Assembly: GCA_964569425.1 (NCBI GenBank)
Contig: CAZMVD010000003.1
Coordinates: 1 to 64,000, forward strand
Direction of reading: 5' to 3'
DNA: 64,000 bases
DNA from: JACQXM01 sp964569425
GTDB lineage: Bacteria > Planctomycetota > Phycisphaerae > UBA1845
Notes under the pieces: model-generated
What the model was told of the DNA's origin: nothing
Databases searched by the model: none
The model's input: only the letters and a program-made list of their open reading frames with translations
Shown: positions 37,304-48,066 of the stretch, in pieces
Layout: the number at the start of each line of letters is the position of its first letter
Numbering within the stretch: the stretch's first letter is position 1
Position numbers and translations under genes: made by a program

Positions 37304-37332
37304 AACATACGAAAACGGCGCGGAATCGTCAA
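37304..37332 (-). promoter_or_regulatory. Promoter of tRNA-Glu
   Basis: Minus strand: TTGACG (37327-37332), a 17-base spacer and TATGTT (37304-37309). Transcription would begin about eight bases before the mature tRNA end. Confidence 0.65.
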
Positions 37333-37415
37333 GGCAAACGCCGTGCGGTGACATCAACCGGTGTTGCCCCACGTAGTGGTTCGAGGGCCGTCTCGGCCGG
37401 ACGCCACGCGGGGCA

Positions 37416-38594
37416 ATGTCCTATGGTGGGGATGCTGAAACCGTGAAAACTCAGCCGTTTACTGTGTCCGTCGCCGACGAGATGCTCAATGACCTTCGTG
37501 ATCGGTTGGGACGCACGCGCTGGCCGGATGAACTGCCGGGCGCCGGTTGGGATTATGGCACGAACCTGGCCTATTTGAGGGAGCTGGTTGCGTACTGGCA
37601 GAACGGGTTTGACTGGCGTGCGCAGGAGCGGCGGCTGAATGCGTTTCCGCAATATCGAGCCGAGGTTGACGGGCTGGGCATTCACTTTGTCCACGCGAAG
37701 GGCGGCGGGAAGCGTTCGCTGCCCCTGATCTTGACCCACGGCTGGCCGAGCACTTACTTCGAGCTGCTGAAGCTGGTGCCGCTGCTGACGGCACCGCAGC
37801 ACGGCGGGACGGACGGATTTGATTCCTTCGACGTGGTGATTCCATCCCTGCCCGGCTTCGGCTTCTCTGATGCACCGCGGCGCCGCGGCTTTGTGAGTAT
37901 GGACACAGCGGAACGGTGGCAAAAGCTGATGACCGAGGTGCTGGGTTACCAACGGTTTGGCGCGCATGGGGGCGACGTGGGTGCGGGGGTGACCAGCCGG
38001 CTGGGGCTGCGGTTTCCGCAGAACCTGATCGGAATTCACGTCACCGCGGTCGTTCGCCCGGAAATCGGACCTGAAGATCCGCCGTTGTCCGACGCGGAGA
38101 AGGAGTACGTCCAGCTCAACGACGAATGGGAGAAGGAGGAAAACGGCTACGGTCACATTCAGGGCACCCGTCCGCAAACGCTGGCGTACGGGTTGAACGA
38201 TTCTCCGGTGGGGCTGGCGGCGTGGATCGTGGAGAAGTACCGCGCGTGGAGCGATTGCGGCGGCGACGTCGAGCGGCGCTTCACCAGGGACGAATTGTTA
38301 ACCAATATTACGTTGTACTGGATGACGCAGACGATCAACTCGTCGATGCGCCACTATTATGAACAGCGGCACGCCGTCTGGCCGTTCCCGCGGGGGACGA
38401 GAGTGCGGGTTCCCACGGGCGTGTGCCTGACGGTGGAGCCGGTTGACCGCGCGCCGCGTGAATGGGCCGAGCGCATGTACGACGTGCGACGGTATACGTT
38501 GCTGCCGTGCGGGGGGCATTTTGCGGCGATGGAGGAGCCGGCGCTGCTGGCGGAAGACATCCGGGCGTTTTTCGGTTCGCTGGGGCGGGCGTGA
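37416..38594 (+). CDS. Epoxide hydrolase (EHN-type alpha/beta hydrolase)
   Basis: 392 residues. The N-terminal epoxide-hydrolase domain (FTVSVADEMLNDLRDRLGRTRWPDELPG) precedes the hydrolase core. The oxyanion motif is HGWP (108-111), the nucleophile is Asp 187 in GAHGGD, and the general-base His lies in GGHFAAMEEP near the end. These enzymes add water to epoxides through an ester intermediate. The ATG at 37416 has a weak leader; a GTG at 37443 would start at KTQPFTV, closer to the usual family start. The gene ends four bases before uvrB and may be co-transcribed with it. Confidence 0.9.
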   Translation: MSYGGDAETVKTQPFTVSVADEMLNDLRDRLGRTRWPDELPGAGWDYGTNLAYLRELVAYWQNGFDWRAQERRLNAFPQYRAEVDGLGIHFVHAKGGGKRSLPLILTHGWPSTYFELLKLVPLLTAPQHGGTDGFDSFDVVIPSLPGFGFSDAPRRRGFVSMDTAERWQKLMTEVLGYQRFGAHGGDVGAGVTSRLGLRFPQNLIGIHVTAVVRPEIGPEDPPLSDAEKEYVQLNDEWEKEENGYGHIQGTRPQTLAYGLNDSPVGLAAWIVEKYRAWSDCGGDVERRFTRDELLTNITLYWMTQTINSSMRHYYEQRHAVWPFPRGTRVRVPTGVCLTVEPVDRAPREWAERMYDVRRYTLLPCGGHFAAMEEPALLAEDIRAFFGSLGRA

Positions 38595-38598
38595 GTTC

Positions 38599-40686
<2,088 letters not shown>

Positions 40687-41000
40687 TCTTTGGGCGACGC
40701 CGTCCCCGGCCCCGCGGGTCCACTGCCGAGGCGTGATTGCTGTCGCATTCTCGGTTCAAAAGCCGTAGATCATCGGTGCGAACGGGGCTGGGCCGTTGTA
40801 TTGCAGTCGTAGCGTAATCCGGTCGATGTAGGTGCCTTGTTTTTTCGCATTCGACGATATTCGAGCACTGTTTTGAATACGTCCGTGTGACCCTGGGATC
40901 TCGCTGCAAGGAAAACGGTGGCGGCAACATTTCCCCATCGGGTGCGGTTCGCAATCTGTGCGAATTCACCCTGCCAGAGACATCTTCCGGAGGAGCGATC
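40687..41000. other. Intergenic region
   Basis: It holds the leader of the next gene, with a clear GGAGGAG before 41001. A minus-strand frame at 40756-40938 ends with GTYIDRITLRLQYNGPAPFAP, then MIYGF. This looks more protein-like than the other shadows, but there is no start signal or upstream continuation, so I leave it unannotated. Confidence 0.5.
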
Positions 41001-43967
41001 ATGAGAGGCCATTTCACAGGCAGGGTTTGGGGCGCGATGATGGTGTTCGGGCTGGCGGCGGGGCCCGCGTCGGCGACGTTTCACTGGATGCAGATCGAGC
41101 AGGTGATCGGCGGGGTCAACGGCGATACGACGGCGCAGGCCATCCAACTACGCCAGCGATTTGCCGGCCAGAACCTGGTGGCGCCGGCGCGGATGCGCGC
41201 CTGGGACGCCAATGGGCAGAATCCGGTCTTGATCGTGGACTTTACGACCAGCGTACCCAACGGCGCCGCGGGCGCGCGCATTCTCATCGCGAGCGCGGGG
41301 TTTCTGAGCAAGACCACGCCCGCGACGGTGGCGAATTTCTCCATGGCCAATCTCATCCCGGCGTCGTACCTGGCGGCAGGGAGCCTGACGTTTGAGACGG
41401 ATACCGGAACGGTGATCTACTGGCGTTTGAGCTGGGGCGGGGCGAACTACACGGGACCGAACAACGGGGCGATCGACAACGACTCGGACGGCAACTTCGG
41501 CCCGCCCTATCCGGGTACGCTGCCCTCGACCTGCGTGCAGGCGCTGCAATTCCAGGGGGTGGCGTCGGCGATGAGCACGAACAACGCGGCCAACTACGCG
41601 CTGACGGCCGGCGCCGCGACATTCCACAACAACGCGGGGACGGCCTTCGTGCTCAATGCCTGCATGGACAACAGCGACTGCGACGACGGCATCGCGTGCA
41701 CCGATGACGTGTGCAGCGGCGGATGCTGTGAATCGACGCCCAACGATGCCAACTGCCCGGACGACGGGATGTTCTGCAACGGCACGGAAAGCTGCAGCAG
41801 CCTGCTGGGTTGTGTCTCCAGCGGCGACCCGTGCCCGCCGGGCGAGATCTGTGATGAAGGCAGCGATTCGTGCCTGCAATGCGACGACGACAACGACTGC
41901 GACGACGGCGTGGCCTGCACCGACGACACGTGCGCAGGCGGCACCTGCGTGTTCACGCCGAACGACGGCAACTGCCCCGATGACGGGATGTTCTGCAACG
42001 GCAGCGAGATGTGCCACGCGACGCTCAATTGCGTGTCCACGGGTGACCCCTGCGGGCCGGGCGAGACCTGCAACGAGGGCGATGACACGTGCGATTCTCC
42101 GCCCATCCGCATCCGGCTGGACCTCATTGCTTCCGGACTGATTTCGCCGGTGTCGCTCACCTCCGCCAACGATGGTTCGCACCGGCTGTTTGTGGTCGAT
42201 CAGGCGGGGCTGATTCGTATCATCGACCATGACACGCTGCTGCCCACGCCGTTTCTGGACGTCACGGCCAAATTGCCGGCGCTCAGCCCGATCTTTGATG
42301 AACGCGGGTTGCTTGGTTTGGCGTTCCATCCCGATTATGCGAACAACGGGCGGTTCTTCATTCGCTACAGCGCGCCGCGGGCGGGCGACCCACAGGAGTC
42401 GTGCAACGATCCCAACGGTTTCATTGTCGGCTGCCACAGCGAAGTATTGGCGGAGTATCAGGTCTCCGGAGACCCCAACGTGGCGGACCCGAATTCCGAG
42501 ATCATTCTGTTCAGCGTGGATGAGCCGGAGTTCAACCACAACGCGGGGCACGTGGCCTTCGGGCCGGGCGGGTACCTGTTCTTCAGCCTGGGGGACGGCG
42601 GCGGAGCCAATGACGGGCTGCACGATCCCAACCTGCCGCACGGGCCGACGGGCAACGGCCAGAACATTGACACGGCGCTGGGCTCCATGCTGCGCATCGA
42701 CGTGGACAGTCCCCCGCAGATGCCGCTGGCCTACGCCATTCCGTCGGACAATCCGTTCGTGGGTGTGAGTGGACTCGATGAGATCTATGCCTATGGCTTC
42801 CGCAACCCCTATCGTTTTTCGTTCGATCGGGCGAACGCCGACCTGTACCTCGCGGACGTCGGGCAGGATCTATATGAGGAAGTGAACATTGTGGAATTGG
42901 GCGGCAACTATGGGTGGGTGATCCGCGAGGGTTTCCATTGCTTTGACCCGTTCGATACGACCAATCCGCCGGCGATGTGCGCTACCACCGGTCCGCTGGG
43001 CGAGCCGCTGCTGAACCCGGTCAGCGAGTACGAGCACGTGGATGGCGGGCTTGCGGTGGTCGGGGGATATGTCTACCGCGGGACGGCGAGCCCCGGCCTG
43101 GACGGTTTGTACATCTTCGGCGATTTCAGTGCGAACTTCGGCCCCACGGGCCGGTTGTACTATTTCCAGACCACCGGGCCGAACGCCTACGAGCGGCGGG
43201 AGTTCGTCATCGGTCCTGATGGCGCTCCGCTGGGGCAGTTCCTCAAGGGGTTCGGCGAGGACGAGGACAGCGAGGTCTACGTGCTGGCGTCGGACGCATT
43301 GGCGCCCAACGGTTCGACGGGTGTTGTTTATCGGATCGCGCAATGCGGGTGCCCGGTGACGCCGCTGGCGGCGCCGGCACCGCACGATGTGAAAAAGAAC
43401 CGTTACATCTCCTTCGCGCCGAACAACCCGGCGGCGCCGGTGGCATTCAAGGTGACGCGGACCAGCCCCGGCCCGGCGGTGGACGTGGGCTGGGTGGGCG
43501 AGCCGGATGCCAATGGCCTGGCACAGATCGTGCCCGCGCCGGTGATGCGGCAGTGGACCGAGCCGGTGGTGCATGGCGGGGACTGCGAGATCATGCCGGT
43601 GGCGACGTACGAGGTGACCGCCACCGATGACGGCACGACTTTTTCGGCGCCGCTGGCGGTGAGCACGATCGACCAGCCATCCGGGGGTAAGTTCTGGGGC
43701 GACACGGTGGGCGCCTTCGACGGCGTGCAATGGACGGCGCCAAACAACATCGTAAATGCCAACGACTTCCTGGCGGCGTTGCAGAAGTTTCAAAGCCTGC
43801 CCACGGCGCCGCACATCACCGTGGTGGACGTGCAGTCGGTGAGCAGCGTCGATCCGTGCTTGAATCGGATCACGAACATCGCGGACGTGTTCATTCTGCT
43901 TCAGGCGTTCCAGGGGAACACGTACCCGTTCACGCCGAATCCGGCGAGTTGTCCGGCGTGTCCGTAA
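41001..43967 (+). CDS. Secreted Cys-rich / sorbosone-dehydrogenase-like fusion with dockerin-like tail
   Basis: 988 residues; the ATG at 41001 follows GGAGGAG. A signal peptide (VWGAMMVFGLAAGPASA) and an N-terminal domain of about 200 residues (TTAQAIQLRQRFAGQN...) precede two Cys-rich repeats (about 218-363). These are built on CDDG(I/V)ACTDD(V/T)C and CPDDGMFCNG(T/S)E, units also present in two other genes here. A PQQ-type glucose/sorbosone dehydrogenase propeller follows (about 365-785; ERGLLGLAFHPDY, EFNHNAGHVAFGPGGYLFFSLGDGG, YGFRNPYRFSFD). The C-terminal 70 residues (NANDFLAALQKFQ ... NIADVFILLQAFQG) resemble a degenerate dockerin pair. It is predicted to be extracellular. Whether it binds PQQ cannot be judged from sequence alone. 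Confidence 0.87.
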   Translation: MRGHFTGRVWGAMMVFGLAAGPASATFHWMQIEQVIGGVNGDTTAQAIQLRQRFAGQNLVAPARMRAWDANGQNPVLIVDFTTSVPNGAAGARILIASAGFLSKTTPATVANFSMANLIPASYLAAGSLTFETDTGTVIYWRLSWGGANYTGPNNGAIDNDSDGNFGPPYPGTLPSTCVQALQFQGVASAMSTNNAANYALTAGAATFHNNAGTAFVLNACMDNSDCDDGIACTDDVCSGGCCESTPNDANCPDDGMFCNGTESCSSLLGCVSSGDPCPPGEICDEGSDSCLQCDDDNDCDDGVACTDDTCAGGTCVFTPNDGNCPDDGMFCNGSEMCHATLNCVSTGDPCGPGETCNEGDDTCDSPPIRIRLDLIASGLISPVSLTSANDGSHRLFVVDQAGLIRIIDHDTLLPTPFLDVTAKLPALSPIFDERGLLGLAFHPDYANNGRFFIRYSAPRAGDPQESCNDPNGFIVGCHSEVLAEYQVSGDPNVADPNSEIILFSVDEPEFNHNAGHVAFGPGGYLFFSLGDGGGANDGLHDPNLPHGPTGNGQNIDTALGSMLRIDVDSPPQMPLAYAIPSDNPFVGVSGLDEIYAYGFRNPYRFSFDRANADLYLADVGQDLYEEVNIVELGGNYGWVIREGFHCFDPFDTTNPPAMCATTGPLGEPLLNPVSEYEHVDGGLAVVGGYVYRGTASPGLDGLYIFGDFSANFGPTGRLYYFQTTGPNAYERREFVIGPDGAPLGQFLKGFGEDEDSEVYVLASDALAPNGSTGVVYRIAQCGCPVTPLAAPAPHDVKKNRYISFAPNNPAAPVAFKVTRTSPGPAVDVGWVGEPDANGLAQIVPAPVMRQWTEPVVHGGDCEIMPVATYEVTATDDGTTFSAPLAVSTIDQPSGGKFWGDTVGAFDGVQWTAPNNIVNANDFLAALQKFQSLPTAPHITVVDVQSVSSVDPCLNRITNIADVFILLQAFQGNTYPFTPNPASCPACP

Positions 43968-44004
43968 CGGAAGATTGAAGGGCCGATTCGAATTCGCAGC
44001 GCGC

Positions 44005-44028
44005 GCCGCCGGAGGAAACACCGGCGGC
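44005..44028. terminator. GC hairpin between convergent genes
   Basis: GCCGCCGG-aggaaaca-CCGGCGGC: a perfect 8-bp stem midway between the convergent Cys-rich fusion gene and the sigma-factor gene. No U-tract, so a bidirectional terminator role is only likely by position. Confidence 0.5.
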
Positions 44029-44040
44029 ACCGCGCGCCGG

Positions 44041-44931
44041 TCAGCCCGAACGCTTCAGAAACCCGACGCTCGACTGGAACATGCGCTCGGTGTCGGGCGG
44101 CGCTACGTCGTCGTCCTGCTCGGTCTGCAGGTCATTGAGATTGGCCACGCACAACGGGCAGGCCACGACGTCGAGATGAAACTGGGTGTAGCCGCGCCAG
44201 GGGTCCTCGAGCACGTCCAGCAGGTAGGCGCCCAGGGTGGATCGTTTGAGGCAGGTCAGCCGGTGCGCGCGCCACACGCGGGCGACGGTTACGTCGGATT
44301 CATGCTCGTCCCATTCCGCAAAGGCATCGGGGTCCTCTTCGGCGATGTACTTCTGCAACTTCTGGATGGCGCGGAACTTCACGCCGGCCACGGCCTTCTG
44401 GTCGATGTCCAGCAGCTCGCCGATGTCCAAGTTGCGACGACCGGCGTAGAAGATCAGTTCGATCACCTGAAGATCCTGAAAGGCGCCGCGATCGCGCAGT
44501 TCGTGGATCAGGCGACGCAGCAGGTCGGCGAGCCGGTGTTCCTGTTGGCGCGATGTTTCCGCGCGGACCGCATGGCCGCTGGGGGTTTCGGTGGACGATG
44601 GCAGAACCTGGTCCCACCAGTCGGTGCCGTCGGGCGATTCGGCGATCAGCGTTTCCTTGCGCTTGCGCAGCAGGTCGTAGAGCTTGTAACGCAGAATGGT
44701 GAATAGGTAGGTCTCCAGCGAGCGGGCGGCATCGAAGCGCGCCAGCGACTGGAGGAATCCGACGAAGGTCTCCTGCACCAGGTCCTCGGCGTCGGCCAGG
44801 CTCCGGGTGCGGGCGCGGGCAAAGGCCAGCAGCCGGCCGTGATAGCGGTCGATGAGCTGCCGCCACGCGGACTGATCACCCGCGGCGATGGCCTGCACCA
44901 GAAACTCGTCGGCCTGTTGGGCTTCCGCCAT
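44041..44931 (-). CDS. ECF-type sigma factor with C-terminal zinc-finger-like extension
   Basis: 296 residues. Sigma region 2 contains DAEDLVQETFVGFLQSLARFD and ETYLFTILRYKLYDLLRKRK. Region 4 is at about 133-195 (FQDLQVIELIFYAGRRNLDIGELLDIDQKAVAGVKFRAIQKL). A further 100 residues follow, which standard ECF factors lack. These include RLTCLKRSTLGAYLLDVLED and then H252-x5-C258-x2-C261 (FHLDVVACPLC), a pattern like the zinc-binding anti-sigma (ZAS) fold. The extension could act as an in-cis regulator, which is inference. I use the ATG at 44931 rather than the GTG at 44943; neither has a good ribosome binding site. No separate anti-sigma gene is adjacent. Confidence 0.88.
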   Translation of the reverse strand: MAEAQQADEFLVQAIAAGDQSAWRQLIDRYHGRLLAFARARTRSLADAEDLVQETFVGFLQSLARFDAARSLETYLFTILRYKLYDLLRKRKETLIAESPDGTDWWDQVLPSSTETPSGHAVRAETSRQQEHRLADLLRRLIHELRDRGAFQDLQVIELIFYAGRRNLDIGELLDIDQKAVAGVKFRAIQKLQKYIAEEDPDAFAEWDEHESDVTVARVWRAHRLTCLKRSTLGAYLLDVLEDPWRGYTQFHLDVVACPLCVANLNDLQTEQDDDVAPPDTERMFQSSVGFLKRSG

Positions 44932-45218
44932 GTTCGTTCGCACCGTGGGGTTTGCCGAAACGGGGAGACAGCCGTCACGGGAGAACAGGATACCCGTAGG
45001 CCCGGATCACGGCCAACTTGCCGTGTTTTACAGGCGCCGGTTTTGGCGCTAGCCAGAGCCCCTAAAGGCGCAGACGTACCCCCGTCTCAAAGCTGTGAAG
45101 GTAATGGGGCGGCGCCGAGTCAGCGAAAGGAATCCCAGTTTGCGTCTGCTGGTGAACCGGCAGGCCGGCCCGTCGTCAACGGCGCGGCGACCGTCGGATT
45201 CGGGCAAGACAGCCGCCG

Positions 45219-46484
45219 TTACCCGCTGGGCAAGGAGACCGGAGCCGCGGATTGCCGCAGCACATAACGGCGGTAATAGGCAATGCCCAGGCAGGTCAGG
45301 GGAATCGCCAGCAGCAGGCCAAGGAAGCCGAGCAGCTTGCCCCAGACAAACACACCGAGCATGATGGCTACGGGACGAAGGCCCGTCGCCTGGCCCATGA
45401 CCCGGGGTACGATCAACGCGTCCTGAATCACCTGCACCGCTACAAAGACAACCATCACCCAGACGATGGACATGACCAGGCCGGAGTCGCCCTCCAGCGC
45501 GCGCAGGGCCGCAAAGCAAAGGGCGGGCACCAGTCCCACGCACTGCAGATAGGGCACCATGTTGAGCAGGCCGATGAACATGCCCAGGGGAACCGCCAGC
45601 GGCAAGCCGATCAGGGTGAAGCCAATGACGAACAGTGCCCCGGTGATCAGTGCGACGGCCGATTGGCCGCGGAAATAATGGCGCATGGCGGTGTTGAACT
45701 GATCCAGGAAATCCACGATGGCGTGGCGATAGGCGGGAGGCAGAAAGCTCTGCCATTGCCGTGCATATTCCGGGTAATCGATCAGAAGAAACACGAGGTA
45801 GACGAGCACGATAATCAGGCCGGCCATTCCGATCAGAATGTTGATTCCAAACGAAAGCACCGTCCATCCGCCGAGGGCGATGCGCTTCACCCCTTCCGCG
45901 GCGAGGGCGTGGAAATCCTCCGAGCGAAGGTATTGCAGTAACGAATCGATGATTCCGCCGACATAGGTACCCGCGACGGCCCTTCGTAACACTCGAAGTC
46001 GATCTGCGCGGGACGTTTGGCCTGCGTGCTGGCGATACTGTCGCCAGGCGGTGGTCAATTCGCTCCATCCCAGAGCCGTTTTTTCCGCTTCTGCGGGGGC
46101 ATCCATGGTTGGAGCCGGCGCGCTTTCAGCGGCCTGCCCACCGGTCGCGACGGCCAGGGGCAGATCACGTTGAAGGCGGTCGAGATCATCGCGAAAACGC
46201 CGCGCCTGCCCGAGCATAAGGGGCACGAGAATGGACATCAGCGCGAGTGCGACAAGACCCAGCCCGCATAAAGAAATCAGGACGGCAAGCCCGCGGCTGC
46301 CGGTCCTGCGTTCGAACTGAGTGACCAGCGGGTTCAGCAGGTACGCGAGGATGACGGCGGCGGCAAAGGGAAGCAGCACGTCCGACAAGTGGCGCATCAG
46401 CAGGAAGACGGCCGTCAAAGCCGCCACGCTGAGCAGCAGGCGCACCACGCGATCGAAAGTATACGGGCGGTCGGGGCTGTTCAT
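45219..46484 (-). CDS. AI-2E family transporter (PF01594-type permease)
   Basis: 421 residues with about eight membrane spans. An N-terminal pair (VVRLLLSVAALTAVFLLMRH, then LLPFAAAVILAYLLNPLVTQFERR) is followed by a soluble loop of about 110 residues and a C-terminal bundle. The bundle includes LIGLPLAVPLGMFIGLLNMVPYLQCVGLVPAL and VQVIQDALIVPRVMGQATGLRPVAIMLGVFVWGKLLGFLGLLLAIPL, the signature of this family. Members include TqsA and various sodium/proton antiporters, so the substrate cannot be assigned. The ATG at 46484 has ggaagga upstream. It follows phaR on the same strand, with 71 bases between. Confidence 0.92.
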   Translation of the reverse strand: MNSPDRPYTFDRVVRLLLSVAALTAVFLLMRHLSDVLLPFAAAVILAYLLNPLVTQFERRTGSRGLAVLISLCGLGLVALALMSILVPLMLGQARRFRDDLDRLQRDLPLAVATGGQAAESAPAPTMDAPAEAEKTALGWSELTTAWRQYRQHAGQTSRADRLRVLRRAVAGTYVGGIIDSLLQYLRSEDFHALAAEGVKRIALGGWTVLSFGINILIGMAGLIIVLVYLVFLLIDYPEYARQWQSFLPPAYRHAIVDFLDQFNTAMRHYFRGQSAVALITGALFVIGFTLIGLPLAVPLGMFIGLLNMVPYLQCVGLVPALCFAALRALEGDSGLVMSIVWVMVVFVAVQVIQDALIVPRVMGQATGLRPVAIMLGVFVWGKLLGFLGLLLAIPLTCLGIAYYRRYVLRQSAAPVSLPSG

Positions 46485-46555
46485 GGCATCCTTCCGGTGG
46501 GCATTGAACCCGCGGGCCGTCCGGATGGCAATGCGACAGGCGGATGGGTGAGGGT

Positions 46556-47185
46556 TCAGGCAGGATCTTCGGGGGGGCGGGCGGCGGCCCGGCCGGGTGC
46601 AGGGTAGTCGCCGCGCGATGCGGTCAATTCGTCCAGTCTGCGGTGGAGGTCGGAAAGTTGGGTGCGGAGTGACTCGAGCGAGGCGTCGGTCTCGTCCGGC
46701 GGGGGCGCGTGGTCGTCGTAGCCGTCGCCGGGCGGGGGCGACGTGGAGTGGTTCGCGCCCGCACCGGAGAACGCCTGCATCATGCTGCTGGCCCATTGCA
46801 GCGGGTTGACGATCTGCCCATGCATGGCCTGCCGGACGTAACCTTCAAACTGCTTCTGCGACGTGGCCAGCATGGACATGAACGGACCGAAAAACCGCTC
46901 CACCGAGGCACGCAACACCTGGTGATTGGAGCGGATCATGAGCAGGAGGATCGACGAGGGGAACAGGTCCAGCTTGGGCTGGTCCTTTTCGAGGAGAATC
47001 TGGAGCAGGACCAGGTTGGTGATGTCATCGCCGTTTCGCGAATCGGTGATGATGACGTCGTGTCCGCCGACCACCATGTCGTGGACTTCCTGCAACGTCA
47101 CGTGGCAACTGCGCGTGGTGTCGTAGTACCTGCGATTCGGGTATTTCTTGATCTGGAGCAGTTGGCGGGCCACGGTTTGGTTCAT
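46556..47185 (-). CDS. phaR: PhaR, polyhydroxyalkanoate synthesis repressor
   Basis: 209 residues. The PHB accumulation regulatory DNA-binding domain is unmistakable: IKKYPNRRYYDTTRSCHVTLQEVHDMVVGGHDVIITDSRNGDDITNLVLLQIL. A PHB-associated segment follows (FPSSILLLMIRSNHQVLRASVERFFGPFM). The tail is Pro-rich with a terminal coiled-coil-like stretch (ASLESLRTQLSDLHRRLDEL). By family it represses phasin and its own gene until granules titrate it. It is divergent from the phasin gene across about 250 bases that contain the phasin promoter. The ATG at 47185 has AGGGGAT upstream. Confidence 0.95.
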   Translation of the reverse strand: MNQTVARQLLQIKKYPNRRYYDTTRSCHVTLQEVHDMVVGGHDVIITDSRNGDDITNLVLLQILLEKDQPKLDLFPSSILLLMIRSNHQVLRASVERFFGPFMSMLATSQKQFEGYVRQAMHGQIVNPLQWASSMMQAFSGAGANHSTSPPPGDGYDDHAPPPDETDASLESLRTQLSDLHRRLDELTASRGDYPAPGRAAARPPEDPA

Positions 47186-47340
47186 CGTCGGATCCCCTGG
47201 AACGCTGGTGATTAAGGGACGCTGAGCATAGTGCATTCGCGCACGATTGTCAATATTGGCCGTTCGACTAATTCATAAGTCTATTTCTTTCAAAAGTTTG
47301 CAAAAAAACATGCCGATTTGTGCGTATGCATTATTTTTCC

Positions 47341-47368
47341 TTGACGCGAACGCACAAAGAAGTATACT
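47341..47368 (+). promoter_or_regulatory. Sigma70-type promoter of the phasin / PHA operon
   Basis: TTGACG (47341-47346), a 16-base spacer and TATACT (47363-47368), about 68 bases upstream of the phasin ATG, in an AT-rich island unusual for this window. Immediately upstream are several TGC words (tttgca, catgcc, tgtgcg, atgcat). PhaR is known to favour TGC-rich sites, so this stretch is a candidate operator. Confidence 0.7.
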
Positions 47369-47435
47369 GTATGGTGATCGGACGGTGAAGCGTGCCCTTG
47401 GGCCCCCGTTTGTAGACCTCTTGTGGAAGGACGAA

Positions 47436-47915
47436 ATGAACATGGTAGCCGAAACCAAAGAGAGCATGACCCAGATGTTTGACACGATCGCGGACACGGC
47501 CCGGGTTTCCATGGAAGCCGGACGCCGGATGCAGGAATCCTGGTTTGACGCCATCGGCGGGGAGAAGACCAACCCCACGTTTGATGCGTATTTCGGCCAG
47601 GGCGAGAAGGTGGCCAAGGAGTTCTTCCCGTTTGTCGGCAAGAACATGCACACGGCCGCCGAGTCGTTCAACACCTGCATGCAGGCGGGGATGGACGTCT
47701 TCCGCGGTGCGTGCGATATGACCATGAAGGGCGGCGAGGGCGACTTCTATCGCAAGTCGCACGACCTGTTCGACGCGGGATTCAACGCGCTGCGCACGAA
47801 TTTCAACGCGATCAACAAGGCCGGCCGCCGGGTGATGGAAAACTGGGCGACGTTCTGCCAATCCACGATCAGCGATACCGCAGCCTCGAAGCCCGCGCAG
47901 AAGCCGACGAAGTAA
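47436..47915 (+). CDS. Phasin-like granule-associated protein
   Basis: 159 residues from the ATG at 47436, with ggaagg six bases upstream. It is almost entirely amphipathic helix, e.g. MTQMFDTIADTARVSMEAGRRMQESWFD and NALRTNFNAINKAGRRVMENWATFCQ, and ends in an Ala/Lys/Pro tail. The helix pattern, size and position between phaR and phaA fit a phasin that coats polyhydroxybutyrate granules. Its strong promoter fits an abundant protein. Phasins diverge quickly, so the assignment rests partly on context. Confidence 0.85.
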   Translation: MNMVAETKESMTQMFDTIADTARVSMEAGRRMQESWFDAIGGEKTNPTFDAYFGQGEKVAKEFFPFVGKNMHTAAESFNTCMQAGMDVFRGACDMTMKGGEGDFYRKSHDLFDAGFNALRTNFNAINKAGRRVMENWATFCQSTISDTAASKPAQKPTK

Positions 47916-48066
47916 CGTCGAGCCGTCCGCGGCGGGAGTTCGCCATCCGGTCAGCTACTCCGCCGCTCGGCAAGTCTCGGCGCAGTGCGTGCGCCGGCTC
48001 AGCGGGCCGTCGAACGGCAGTTGGGGTGCTGCGGCGAGTGGAAGAACGGCGTTTTCGGAGTGATTT

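Noticed and set aside
40756..40938. Minus-strand 60-residue frame ending GPAPFAPMIYGF
   Set aside because: The end looks protein-like, but there is no ribosome binding site, no upstream continuation and no known family, so a decayed gene cannot be shown.
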